Shown here: positions 1-8,698 of the stretch, piece after piece
How the letters are laid out: each line of letters begins with the position of its first letter
Position numbering within the stretch: position 1 is the stretch's first letter
Origin: Paenisporosarcina quisquiliarum
GTDB taxonomy: Bacteria > Bacillota > Bacilli > Bacillales_A > Planococcaceae
Length of the DNA: 64,000 nt
Assembly: GCF_027563315.1 (NCBI RefSeq)
Contig: NZ_JAMKBJ010000003.1
Location: 248,001-312,000, forward strand
Reading direction: 5' to 3'
Notes under the pieces: model-generated
Told to the model about the DNA's origin: nothing
What the model saw: the letters and a program-made list of their open reading frames with translations, nothing else
Databases searched by the model: none
Translations under genes and position numbers: made by a program

Positions 1-1
1 T

Positions 2-730
2 AAAACGGTCAAATTAGTCAGTATTCCACGTGACTCCCTGGTATACATTCCAGAAGCGGGATATAAAGATAAAATAACTCATGCTCTTTCTTACGGCGGA
101 ACAAAAGCTTCTATTGAAACTGTCGAAGAGTTACTGGAAGTTCCTGTTGATTATTATGTACGAATGAACTTCAATGCATTCATCGATGTTGTGGACGCAC
201 TGGATGGAATTTATGCAAATGTACCTTACGACCATTTAGAAAAAGATGAAAATGATATCTACTCCATTCAACTGGAAGAAGGCTATCAGAAACTTGACGG
301 TCGAACTGCACTTGCATTAGCCCGTACCCGTAAACTAGATAATGATATTGAACGTGGTAAACGCCAACAGGAAATTTTGGCATCGATTATGGATCGAGCA
401 TCTTCAGCAGCTTCCTTTACTAAGTATGGGGATGTAATTGATGCAGTCGGTGACAACATGAAAACTGATATGACATTCGATGAAATGAAGTCGTTCTTTG
501 CTTATATTAAAAATGGCGCTCCGGATGTTGACACATTAACTCTTGAAGGCGCAGATGACATGTCCACTGGTGTTTATTACTGGTTATTGAATGAAGAATC
601 ATTGTCTGAGACTAAAGATGTTCTTCAAAGCCATTTAGGTTTAAACCCAGATGCATCTAGTTATTCTGATGGCGGTACTGAAACAGATACTAATGAATTA
701 GCAAAGGATAACGATTACGATAATGAATAA
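2..730 (+). CDS. LytR-CpsA-Psr (LCP) family protein, 5' end outside window
   Basis: The reading frame is open from base 2, so the gene starts before the window; 242 codons are visible. SIPRDSLVYIP, KITHALSYGG and LLEVPVDYYVRMNF are typical of the LCP catalytic domain, as is the ARTRKLDNDIERGKRQQEI segment with its conserved arginines. LCP enzymes sit in the membrane with an outward-facing domain and move undecaprenyl-pyrophosphate-linked polymers (teichoic acids, secondary cell wall polysaccharide) onto peptidoglycan. The C-terminus is a Ser/Asp/Glu-rich tail. Next to tagO and the SCWP genes, a job in attaching that polymer is a reasonable inference. An internal ATG at 164 is not the real start because conserved residues lie upstream of it. 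Confidence 0.9.
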   Translation, partial: KTVKLVSIPRDSLVYIPEAGYKDKITHALSYGGTKASIETVEELLEVPVDYYVRMNFNAFIDVVDALDGIYANVPYDHLEKDENDIYSIQLEEGYQKLDGRTALALARTRKLDNDIERGKRQQEILASIMDRASSAASFTKYGDVIDAVGDNMKTDMTFDEMKSFFAYIKNGAPDVDTLTLEGADDMSTGVYYWLLNEESLSETKDVLQSHLGLNPDASSYSDGGTETDTNELAKDNDYDNE

Positions 731-739
731 TTCTTCACT

Positions 740-770
740 CCCAACACTGTTACATTGTGTTGGGTTTTTT
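740..770 (+). terminator. Terminator of LCP gene
   Basis: CCCAACAC pairs with GTGTTGGG around a 9-nt loop, followed by six T, 9 bases after the stop codon. Confidence 0.85.
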
Positions 771-892
771 ATTGCTAAAAAGTATGTAAGACTTTCATTT
801 CTTCTTTTTCTGAATAGGAATTGAAGTACCTCCACTCAAAGCAAAGAGTTAATTCATTTAAGCCATAATTCCCCTCCTATTCCCTAACCACT

Positions 893-929
893 CAAAAAAA
901 AACCTCATGCGATTTATCGCATGAGGTTT
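893..929 (-). terminator. Terminator of tagO
   Basis: On the minus strand AACCTCATGCGA and TCGCATGAGGTT form a 12-bp perfect stem followed by a long T run. It sits directly after the tagO stop and faces the LCP terminator. Confidence 0.9.
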
Positions 930-932
930 ACA

Positions 933-1973
933 TCATTTACCGATCATTCGGACAAAGTTGATTAATGGTTTATAGTTCTTGCCAGCTAGGCCGACTGCTT
1001 CGACGAACAATTCAATGGCTACTAACATAACGGCGATCAAAAGGATTGCCCCCCACAGAGTCGCCTGTGAGAAAATCAATGCTGCAAGTCCGAACATTGA
1101 AGCCAGTGCATAAATAATTAGTACAGTTTGACGATGAGTAAATCCTACATTCAATAAACAGTGATGTAAATGGGATTTATCAGGTGCCGAGAGCGGCTGT
1201 TTTAATCGCACGCGTCGCACAATGGCGAAAAATGTATCAGAAATCGGAACGCCCAACATAATAATTGGGATAATTAACGAGATCACGGTAATATTTTTGA
1301 AACCAAGTAATGCGAGTACACCAATCATATATCCAAGGAACAATGCACCGGTATCACCCATGAAAATTTTTGCCGGGTGGAAGTTGTAGAACAAGAATCC
1401 AGCTGAACTTGCTGCAAGCAATGCAGCCATTGCAAACACGAACATATCGCCCATCATGAATGCCATTCCTGCAAGAGTGATTAAAGCAATTGTAGATACT
1501 CCCGCAGCCAATCCATCAAGACCATCGATCAAGTTGATTGCGTTGGTAATACCGACAATCCATAAAATCGTCAATGGAATACTGAAATAACCAAAATCCA
1601 GTTCCCCACCAAAAGGCAAGTTGATGAATTCAATTTCCAGACCGCCATAAATGACAATTCCTGCTGCAATAAACTGACCAAGTAACTTAGCTTTTGCTGT
1701 AATTTCAAACATATCATCAAGTACGCCTGTGATGATGATCATAAAAGCACCTAAAATAATATAAAGTGCAGTTGAATCTTCAGGGCGTAATACAAAGTAT
1801 CCAATTAAAAATGAACCAAATATGGCTAATCCACCTAAACGTGGCATAATTCGTGCGTGAACTTTTCTATAATTAGGTCGGTCGACGGCGCCCACCTTAA
1901 ATGCGATTGCCTTCACCACTGGTGTTAGTAGTATCGAAGCGACAAATGCCAGAACCAAAGATAGGTATAGCAT
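933..1973 (-). CDS. tagO: Undecaprenyl-phosphate GlcNAc-1-phosphate transferase (TagO/WecA family)
   Basis: A 346-residue polytopic membrane protein of the MraY/WecA glycosyl-4 transferase family. It moves a sugar-1-phosphate from a UDP-sugar to undecaprenyl phosphate and so starts teichoic acid or secondary cell wall polymer assembly on the inner membrane face. Visible motifs are VGAVDRPNYRKVHARIMPRLGG near the N-terminus, GVLDDMFEI, NAINLIDGLDGLAAG and NFHPAKIFMGDTGALFLG, the metal- and carrier-binding aspartate motifs, and SDTFFAIVRR with KSHLHHCLL near the end. An in-frame start 13 codons upstream is possible, but AGGAGG lies 6 bases before the ATG at 1973. It is transcribed divergently from secA2. 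Confidence 0.9.
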   Translation of the reverse strand: MLYLSLVLAFVASILLTPVVKAIAFKVGAVDRPNYRKVHARIMPRLGGLAIFGSFLIGYFVLRPEDSTALYIILGAFMIIITGVLDDMFEITAKAKLLGQFIAAGIVIYGGLEIEFINLPFGGELDFGYFSIPLTILWIVGITNAINLIDGLDGLAAGVSTIALITLAGMAFMMGDMFVFAMAALLAASSAGFLFYNFHPAKIFMGDTGALFLGYMIGVLALLGFKNITVISLIIPIIMLGVPISDTFFAIVRRVRLKQPLSAPDKSHLHHCLLNVGFTHRQTVLIIYALASMFGLAALIFSQATLWGAILLIAVMLVAIELFVEAVGLAGKNYKPLINFVRMIGK

Positions 1974-2026
1974 GTCTTTCCTCCTCAAGTCATTACATAT
2001 TCGTTTGTACATATAAATCCATAGAT

Positions 2027-2054
2027 ATTATAGCATGAAACCGATGAGGGTAAA
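2027..2054 (-). promoter_or_regulatory. Probable SigA promoter of tagO
   Basis: Minus strand TTTACC, 16-bp spacer, TATAAT preceded by TGC (extended -10). It lies about 55 bp upstream of the chosen tagO start. Confidence 0.6.
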
Positions 2055-2102
2055 CACTATTCCTGAAAATGAATGTTTCTTCCTATGAATATAACCTTTT
2101 TT

Positions 2103-2132
2103 TTGACAAATAAAACTCTTTCATCCTATAAG
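2103..2132 (+). promoter_or_regulatory. Probable SigA promoter of secA2-slaP
   Basis: TTGACA, 18-bp spacer, TATAAG, about 90 bp upstream of the secA2 ATG. Confidence 0.6.
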
Positions 2133-2223
2133 ACGTTATAAAGTCCTTATATGTTTCATAGTCTTTCACGCAATTTTTTGTTAAAATAAGCAAGTGTATA
2201 GAAATAAAAGGAGCGTAAAACTT

Positions 2224-4584
2224 ATGATTTCCCTTTTCAAACGGTCAACAGAAACTAGCGAACGCCAATTAAAGAAGTATCGTAAATTAGTAGATCAAAT
2301 AAATAACCTGGAAAACACGTATTCTCAAAAATCAGATGACGAATTAAGAGAAGCTACACAAGCTTTTAAAAAACGCATTGAAAATGGCGAAAAAATACAA
2401 GCTATTATTCCAGATGCCTTTGCTGTTGTTCGTGAAGCTTCGAAACGCGTCCTACAAATGCGTCACTTTGATGTGCAGTTAATTGGAGGACTAGTATTGA
2501 CTGAAGGCAATATTGCCGAAATGCCAACTGGAGAAGGAAAAACACTTGTTGCATCCCTTCCTTCTTACGTACGGGCACTTGAAGGGAAAGGCGTTCACGT
2601 CATTACAGTAAATGAATATTTAGCGAATCGTGACTATGATCAAATTGGAAAGATTCATCGCTTTTTAGGATTGACAGTAGGCATCAATCTGCCACTAATG
2701 CCTCCTGCAATGAAACAGGAAGCGTACAATGCGGACATTACGTACGGAGTGGGAACTGAGTTTGGTTTTGACTATTTACGTGATAATATGGCTCCTGACC
2801 TTTCCCAAAAAGTCCAACGCCCATACCATTTTGCCATCATAGATGAAGTGGATAGTGTATTGGTTGACGAAGCCAAGACACCGTTAATCGTTGCTGGTAA
2901 GATGTCAGCTGATGCCGATTTACATATGATCGCAGCTCGCTTGGCGAAACGGTTTGTTATGGACCGCGATTATGATTTTGATGATGAGACGAAAGCTACA
3001 TCATTGACTGAAACAGGAATCGAAAAAGTCGAAGCAGCTTTTGGCATTGATAATCTTTATGATTTGGAGCATCAGACTTTATTCCATTATGTTATTCAAG
3101 CAGTTCGTGCTCATGTGATGTTCGAACGTGATGTTGATTATATCGTCAAAGAAGACAAAATCTTCTTAGTCGATATGTTTACAGGACGCATCATGGAAGG
3201 CCGCACATTGTCCGATGGTTTACATCAAGCAATTGAGGCTAAGGAAGGCGTAACGATTACTGAAGAAAATAAGGCACAAGCCCAAATCACCATTCAAAAC
3301 TATTTCCGCATGTATCCTCTTCTTTGTGGAATGACGGGTACGGCTAAAACACAGGAAAAAGAATTCCGTGAAGTATATGGTATGGAAGTCTTGCAAATTC
3401 CTACAAACCGACCTCGAATTCGCAAAGATCAACCGGATAACGTCTATGAAACGATTGAACAAAAATATTCAGCAGTTGCGAAGGAAGTAAAAGCACGACA
3501 TACTACTGGACAACCTGTTCTAGTTGGAACTACTTCTATTTTACAATCAGAAGAAGTAGCGAAATATTTAAAACGAGAAGAATTGGAATTCCAGTTGTTG
3601 AATGCAAAAAGTGTTGAACAAGAAGTTTTCTTAATTTCACAAGCCGGCCAGTTGAATCAAATTACCGTAGCTACAAACATGGCGGGACGAGGCACTGATA
3701 TCGAACTTGGTGATGGTGTGGCAGATGTTGGCGGACTATTCGTGCTAGGAACGGAAAAACATGAAAATCGTCGAATTGATAATCAATTACGCGGTCGTTC
3801 GGGACGACAAGGTGATCCAGGCGAGTCTCAGTTCTTTATTTCTTTAGAGGACGATATGTTCAAAAGATTTGCAAAAGATGATTTAGAGAAATTCAATAAA
3901 AAAGTCAAAACTGATGACTTAGGTCTTGTGCTTGGTAAAGACGTTCACGAATTGACGGAACGTACGCAACGTATTGTCGAAGGCTCTCATTTCTCGATGC
4001 GTGAGTACAACCTTAAATTAGATGATGTCATCAATGAACAGCGAAAAGTCATTTATACATTGCGTGATAAAGTACTTGGTCGAAATGACCTAATTGGTCA
4101 ATTACACAAAATGTTGGATGAAACAGTCGAATTTGTCGTTGGGGAAAGTTGCTCAGAAGATGAACTTTCTGAACACTGGGATTTCGATCAGATTGAACAA
4201 ACGATGAATCAACTACTTTTAGAACCAATTTCGTTAAATCGCTCTGTTACAAAAGTGAAGGACATTATTAAACAACTTCAGCCTGCAGTGAGTGATTTGA
4301 AAGATTACATGTCCACTTTCTCAGATCAACCCGAAGTGATGCATACGATTCCGCAAGTTATGCTAGCCTACTTGGATTCAACATGGGTACGTCACTTAGA
4401 GGCAATGACTCGCTTAAAAGAAGGAATCGGATTACGTGCTTATCAACAAGAAGACCCAATGCGCATTTATCAAAACGAAGGTCTAGAGCTTTTTGAAATG
4501 CATTACCAGGAGCTACGTCGTTCAATCGCAACGGAGATTATTAACTTCATGAAAATTATTTCAACTAGAGAGGAGACAATTTAA
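2224..4584 (+). CDS. secA2: Accessory Sec translocase ATPase SecA2
   Basis: A 786-residue SecA-family ATPase. Walker A is MPTGEGKT at residues 100-107 and the DEAD-type Walker B IDEVD is around residues 206-210. Downstream are YGVGTEFGFDYLRDNM, the NMAGRGTDI motif and the RGRSGRQGDPG helicase motif. The protein ends without the cysteine-rich zinc-binding tail of housekeeping SecA and is about 50 residues shorter, which fits SecA2. It starts at ATG 2224, ten bases after AAAGGAG; a GTG ten codons upstream has no ribosome site. The stop codon overlaps the slaP start by one base, so the two are translationally coupled. In Bacillus anthracis the SecA2/SlaP pair exports S-layer proteins, and the SLH genes here make the same role likely. 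Confidence 0.93.
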   Translation: MISLFKRSTETSERQLKKYRKLVDQINNLENTYSQKSDDELREATQAFKKRIENGEKIQAIIPDAFAVVREASKRVLQMRHFDVQLIGGLVLTEGNIAEMPTGEGKTLVASLPSYVRALEGKGVHVITVNEYLANRDYDQIGKIHRFLGLTVGINLPLMPPAMKQEAYNADITYGVGTEFGFDYLRDNMAPDLSQKVQRPYHFAIIDEVDSVLVDEAKTPLIVAGKMSADADLHMIAARLAKRFVMDRDYDFDDETKATSLTETGIEKVEAAFGIDNLYDLEHQTLFHYVIQAVRAHVMFERDVDYIVKEDKIFLVDMFTGRIMEGRTLSDGLHQAIEAKEGVTITEENKAQAQITIQNYFRMYPLLCGMTGTAKTQEKEFREVYGMEVLQIPTNRPRIRKDQPDNVYETIEQKYSAVAKEVKARHTTGQPVLVGTTSILQSEEVAKYLKREELEFQLLNAKSVEQEVFLISQAGQLNQITVATNMAGRGTDIELGDGVADVGGLFVLGTEKHENRRIDNQLRGRSGRQGDPGESQFFISLEDDMFKRFAKDDLEKFNKKVKTDDLGLVLGKDVHELTERTQRIVEGSHFSMREYNLKLDDVINEQRKVIYTLRDKVLGRNDLIGQLHKMLDETVEFVVGESCSEDELSEHWDFDQIEQTMNQLLLEPISLNRSVTKVKDIIKQLQPAVSDLKDYMSTFSDQPEVMHTIPQVMLAYLDSTWVRHLEAMTRLKEGIGLRAYQQEDPMRIYQNEGLELFEMHYQELRRSIATEIINFMKIISTREETI

Positions 4585-5480
4585 TGGGAATATTTTCGAT
4601 TTTCAAAAAGACCGATAAAACAGGTGCTGATAGTACGGTTGAATCTAATGCTCTACTAAATGTTGATGAAACCAGCGACCAGTCCGAGGAAGTATCCACG
4701 GCATTGTCCCTTCATCCCGCTTGGGACGTTCCAAAAGAACAACAATATGTTTTCAGCTTCCTATCAAATGAGCTTGAACCATTAAAACCTAATCAAATTT
4801 CCTTATCGGGCATTGATATTGAACGAGATGACCATACACAAGCATGGTTAGTTAAAGCTTTTTTAAGAACATCATTGGCAACTCCGATTACTTTGAATAC
4901 AGCTGAACTCGTGCTAATTGATCAAAACGAAAAAGTGGTGGCAGTTAAAGAATTCAATCTTGCTGAACTTGGCGAATTACCTGCAACCAGTGCTCGACCG
5001 TGGGTATTTGTATTTGAACAGCCTACGTTAAAAGGAGATCTTCCTGAAGAAGGTTGGCGCTTGGCTTTTAATGTTCAATCCTTAGTACCACACAAGATAG
5101 AATTGGATCCAGCATGGGAAGAAGCTTTAAGTAACGAACAAAAAGATGGCTTAAAGAAAATCGTCGAATCTCTTCCAAAACTGCATGATCGTGAAGTAAA
5201 CTTCAGTGGATTCCAGGCAAAAGTTCAGCCGGATGGCACACTCGCTGTCTCTCTATTTATTAGAAATGGTCACTCTCAGCAAATCACATTAGAGCAACTT
5301 CCACTTGAAGTTCTCGATGCAAATGGCAAAATTGTTGCACAAGGCGCATTTACAATTGATCAACTAAAGGTAAATGCTAATACATCAAAACCTTGGACTT
5401 TCCTGTTCCCTAAAGAAATGGTAATTAACAAAGATCCCGATATGTCTAAATGGACAGTCAGAGTTCCTCAGAGCGCATAA
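4584..5480 (+). CDS. slaP: Accessory Sec system S-layer assembly protein SlaP
   Basis: A 298-residue protein with no signal peptide or membrane segment, so probably cytoplasmic. It contains two copies of a roughly 100-residue module (about residues 42-145 and 170-290). Each begins with a DPAW/HPAW motif and ends with a KPWTF- or RPWVF-type strand (SLAP_DUP repeat). The first 40 residues are polar and contain MGIFSIFKK. The family is known from B. anthracis as a partner of SecA2 needed for efficient S-layer protein secretion; the biochemical mechanism is not settled. It is directly coupled to secA2 (TAATG overlap). Confidence 0.88.
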   Translation: MGIFSIFKKTDKTGADSTVESNALLNVDETSDQSEEVSTALSLHPAWDVPKEQQYVFSFLSNELEPLKPNQISLSGIDIERDDHTQAWLVKAFLRTSLATPITLNTAELVLIDQNEKVVAVKEFNLAELGELPATSARPWVFVFEQPTLKGDLPEEGWRLAFNVQSLVPHKIELDPAWEEALSNEQKDGLKKIVESLPKLHDREVNFSGFQAKVQPDGTLAVSLFIRNGHSQQITLEQLPLEVLDANGKIVAQGAFTIDQLKVNANTSKPWTFLFPKEMVINKDPDMSKWTVRVPQSA

Positions 5481-5514
5481 ATTTATAAGTAATGAAGAGT
5501 TGCTAATAAACAGA

Positions 5515-5548
5515 AAAAGCATGTGAGCGTCCGCTCACATGCTTTTTA
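5515..5548 (+). terminator. Terminator of secA2-slaP operon
   Basis: AAAGCATGTGAGC / GCTCACATGCTTT stem with a 4-nt loop and a T run, 35 bases after the slaP stop. It is symmetrical enough to work on both strands. Confidence 0.9.
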
Positions 5549-5649
5549 CTTTATTACTCAACTTTTGCATGAAGTGAGAAGTCCTCTAAAATTTGGAAGG
5601 TATTGGTGCAGGCGTGGTTTTGTCGAGAAGAAGTACATGCTAAAAGATG

Positions 5650-5761
5650 CTTTTACAACGTGAATCTCGATTTTCCCTACGTGGAGCTCAATTTTTCCTA
5701 CGTCAACGCCATTTTTTCCTACGTGAACACCAATCTCTCCTACGTGAACTTCATTTTTTTG
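5650..5761 (+). repeat. 21-bp tandem array A1 (core TCCTACGTGAAC)
   Basis: Five units with an exact 21-bp period. The CTACGT core (CAACGT in the first, degenerate unit) begins at 5656, 5677, 5698, 5719 and 5740. Each unit is a T-rich run, then CCTACGTSAAC, then a variable segment. In one frame each unit reads as a heptapeptide around SYVN. No convincing gene contains it: the open frames around it have no good ribosome site. The same core occurs at 60.3 kb in the opposite orientation. Confidence 0.85.
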
Positions 5762-5808
5762 ATTTCCCGGGGCGACGGACGAAATTTCACCGCAGGATTG
5801 CCCTAGAG

Positions 5809-5851
5809 AAAGACCCTGGCGAAGTGACAACCTCACTTCGTCAGGGTCTTT
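5809..5851 (+). terminator. Long hairpin following array A1
   Basis: AAAGACCCTGGCGAAGTGA (5809-5827), a 5-nt loop, then its inverse (5833-5851) with a single G-U pair: a 19-bp stem. A near-identical hairpin follows array A2 at 60240-60282. It could terminate transcription of the array on the plus strand and also of the glycosidase gene arriving on the minus strand. From 5481 to 5943 there is no gene, only the secA2-slaP terminator, array A1 and this hairpin. Confidence 0.7.
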
Positions 5852-5943
5852 GCTTTCAGGTCGCAGTAAATCAGTAAATTAAATTCCAAAGCTCACCGAA
5901 ACTACTTGTGGGAGTGTATTTCAATGCTGCAAAGTTGAATTTA

Positions 5944-8454
5944 TTATTGTACTTTAAATTCTGTAATAGAATCTTTAACCATTCGTACACCTTTGCCATT
6001 AGGCACAAAATGTGTAACGACCAAGCGATAAGACTTCCCTTTTACATATCCACCTGTAGGAGCACTTACGACAACTTTCGTCGAATCAATACCCATGCGT
6101 ACAGCTACATTTTGGCGAGTACCGAATTCATCCTCGACATAAACGTGCTTCGTGTTGAAATAGTTGGAATTCATTTGTTGATTGAACGTTACCGTAAATT
6201 GTTTATTTATATCAACGACTCTCGCTGTAGAAGAAGGGATAAAGGATTTTGCAAGATCTGGTTGATTGGAATAAACAGCTTGAACCTGATCAATCCAAAT
6301 TGCGCCTTTGCCTTTCTTCGATGCAGATGTTTCCGCAATATAAATTTTGTTTAATTTGACAGGACTTTGGACATTAGATGGAATTGTTGCTTCGACATAT
6401 TTCCAACCAACCCAATTCAGTCCTCCTTCTGGTGTTAAATCCATCGTTGTTTCACGACCATTTACATCTGTGATGGCAGCACGTAACCAATGGTTAGCAC
6501 CGTCACCATACACCCATGCGCCAATTTTCTTTGGAGCGGCAGGAATGGATAATCCGTTTGTCCAAGTCATATACGAAGCGGAAGTGCCGTCGACATAACT
6601 TGAAAAGTCATAAGACAATTTAATGGATCCAGATCCTTCTTTAGACTGCAATGTTTTTTCCAAACCAATAGTTGCTGATGAACGAATCGTCTCCGATTTT
6701 AATCCTGTGAGTGATTCTAATCCACTGACTTGTAATGGTTTATTAGAAACTGTAACAGGAATTGACACACGTGCAGCACCGAATGTGCCCGTAATTGAAC
6801 CTGTTGCTTCCGTATTTCCAGAATTGAACGTCGTACCATTAAGCGTTCCTACGCCTCCTGTTGTCGTCCATGAAACAGCAGCAGGATTGAAAATTACTTT
6901 TTGATTTTTACTGATGCCATTCACTTGAAAACTAGCTGATTCTCCAAGTCCGACACGAACTTCTGAAGGAGATGCGACTAATTGATCGATAGTATCTGTA
7001 ACTGTGATTGGGATTGAAACAGTTGCCGTATCATATTTTGCAATGATCGTTCCAGTTCCTGCTTTCAATCCGACGAAACGATTGTTTTCAATTTTTCCGA
7101 TTCCATCTGAAACTTCCTGAAGTTCCAGTTTAGTAGAATCTACTATTAAAGGATTATAGAATTGATCTAACACATAATTTACTTTAAAACCTAGAGAAGC
7201 ACCGACAGCAACAATTCCCTCTTGATCTTGAGAAACGTTGACATGAGTAGCTTGTCCATATGGAGCTGTACTAATTGCTTCCAATATCGCTGAAACTGAT
7301 CGTTCAGAGCCGTCTGAAGGGCGATTAATCAGAGATGGGTACACATTTCCGTAACGACGTGTAACCATCGCTGTGGAACCCCCACCATCCAAATTGAGAG
7401 CATTATAAGCACCGATTGAAACAAGGTACTTTGAAAATTCAAGTAGTGTCATCCCTTGGCTGTAACCAGACTGACGACCATCAACCGTAACAAAATAGGC
7501 ACGACTGCCGGTTGCATCGGTCGCTACAGCTGTTCGTGAAGTTCTTTCAGTTGCACGACTGGCAGCGACATCAATTGTCAAAGCCGACTTGCCTTCTTGA
7601 ACCAGTAAAGGTCCTGATGCCAACATGAATTGAGAACCTTTCCAAGCAGCATCTACATCTATAGTTAATGAAACATCATCTCCTATTTTCATAGAAGAAA
7701 TTTTAGAAGTCTCTGTTCCTTGAGCTGAAAGAACGAATCCATCTTTCGGGATTGTTGAAGAAGTATACTGACCATATGGACGTATGGCAGAAACTTTACC
7801 TGTTACTTTTTCTCCAAATGTAAGCTCTGAATCTACTTTTTTAGGTACTCCGGTTACAACCACTTCAATTCCGTATTGGTTTTGGCGAGTTTTGTCTTCA
7901 CGAAAACCTTCCGTGTATAAAATGAGTTCGTTATTTGCTCTTTCCCGGTTCATATCTGTCGTCGTAAATGACAACCCATTATGTTCAATCGTACGTTCTA
8001 ACGAATAACGTCCTACTTTCGCTTTGTTTTCAGCCGTTACACCAAATGCAGCTGGCACATACATATAATCGTTAAAATTAGTTGAAACTCTTCCTAAATT
8101 GACGATTTGATCATTTTTTGCCAGTAAATAAGCAGGATAACGATTTGCGTAGGTGAAAAAAGATGCGTTAATTGCACCAACTACATTATGGCTCGGATAT
8201 GTATGTTCTTTTGATAAATTTGTTACTGTCTTAAGTGTATTGATTGGATTGGAAACCCCGTATTCGATTTTTGTATACGGATTAGTGACATCGATGGAGA
8301 GTTTGTTTACTTTTTGTGGGTAACCTCCCACAGTTGTCGAGATTGTTTCGTGGTGTATACCAGGAGATAACGTGGCGGCAGAAACAGGTAAACTAGAGAA
8401 TACGAGAATGAAGGCTAATAGAATAGCAGGCATTCTTTTAAATTTTAAGTACAT
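5944..8454 (-). CDS. Secreted phosphodiester glycosidase (NAGPA-domain) with Ig-like C-terminus
   Basis: An 836-residue secreted protein. Residues 1-27 are a signal peptide ending at VSA-A. Residues about 60-395 match the phosphodiester glycosidase domain named after human N-acetylglucosamine-1-phosphodiester alpha-N-acetylglucosaminidase; the motifs GAINASFF, YFVTVDGRQ and ALNLDGGGSTAMV are visible. The middle carries bacterial Ig-like (Big) segments and a carbohydrate-binding-like region. The last ~90 residues look like an SbsA Ig-like domain (FTVTFNQQMN). There is no SLH domain. Bacterial members are thought to cleave sugar-phosphodiester bonds in glycopolymers; acting on wall polymer here is an inference. 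AAAGGAG lies 7 bases before the ATG. Confidence 0.8.
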   Translation of the reverse strand: MYLKFKRMPAILLAFILVFSSLPVSAATLSPGIHHETISTTVGGYPQKVNKLSIDVTNPYTKIEYGVSNPINTLKTVTNLSKEHTYPSHNVVGAINASFFTYANRYPAYLLAKNDQIVNLGRVSTNFNDYMYVPAAFGVTAENKAKVGRYSLERTIEHNGLSFTTTDMNRERANNELILYTEGFREDKTRQNQYGIEVVVTGVPKKVDSELTFGEKVTGKVSAIRPYGQYTSSTIPKDGFVLSAQGTETSKISSMKIGDDVSLTIDVDAAWKGSQFMLASGPLLVQEGKSALTIDVAASRATERTSRTAVATDATGSRAYFVTVDGRQSGYSQGMTLLEFSKYLVSIGAYNALNLDGGGSTAMVTRRYGNVYPSLINRPSDGSERSVSAILEAISTAPYGQATHVNVSQDQEGIVAVGASLGFKVNYVLDQFYNPLIVDSTKLELQEVSDGIGKIENNRFVGLKAGTGTIIAKYDTATVSIPITVTDTIDQLVASPSEVRVGLGESASFQVNGISKNQKVIFNPAAVSWTTTGGVGTLNGTTFNSGNTEATGSITGTFGAARVSIPVTVSNKPLQVSGLESLTGLKSETIRSSATIGLEKTLQSKEGSGSIKLSYDFSSYVDGTSASYMTWTNGLSIPAAPKKIGAWVYGDGANHWLRAAITDVNGRETTMDLTPEGGLNWVGWKYVEATIPSNVQSPVKLNKIYIAETSASKKGKGAIWIDQVQAVYSNQPDLAKSFIPSSTARVVDINKQFTVTFNQQMNSNYFNTKHVYVEDEFGTRQNVAVRMGIDSTKVVVSAPTGGYVKGKSYRLVVTHFVPNGKGVRMVKDSITEFKVQ

Positions 8455-8544
8455 GATGCAGCTCCTTTTATGTTAGATTCTACTAATTATTATACGGAAA
8501 TTCAGTAAAATAGGAATAGTCTATATGTAATTGTTTTCCATAAA

Positions 8545-8588
8545 CGAAAAAGAATCCACAGGAGACCAGTCCCGTGGATTCTTTTTCG
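8545..8588 (-). terminator. Terminator of the SLH-only gene
   Basis: CGAAAAAGAATCCAC pairs perfectly with GTGGATTCTTTTTCG (15 bp). It works on both strands but lies about 110 bases past the stop at 8699. Apart from this hairpin the 8455-8698 gap shows no gene. Confidence 0.8.
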
Positions 8589-8698
8589 CGCATCAACCAA
8601 GTTTTTAACTTTATTAAATACAAAACAGGAATTATAATACGTTTTTATTGTATCATAATTCAGAATTAGTACAAGATGGTAATTTTCCATTTTACAAT

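Noticed and set aside
5908-6354. 148-residue plus-strand frame opposite the glycosidase gene
   Set aside because: Antisense shadow of a well-supported gene, with no ribosome site.
8502-8690. 62-residue minus-strand open frame
   Set aside because: It runs through a perfect 15-bp terminator and has no family features.
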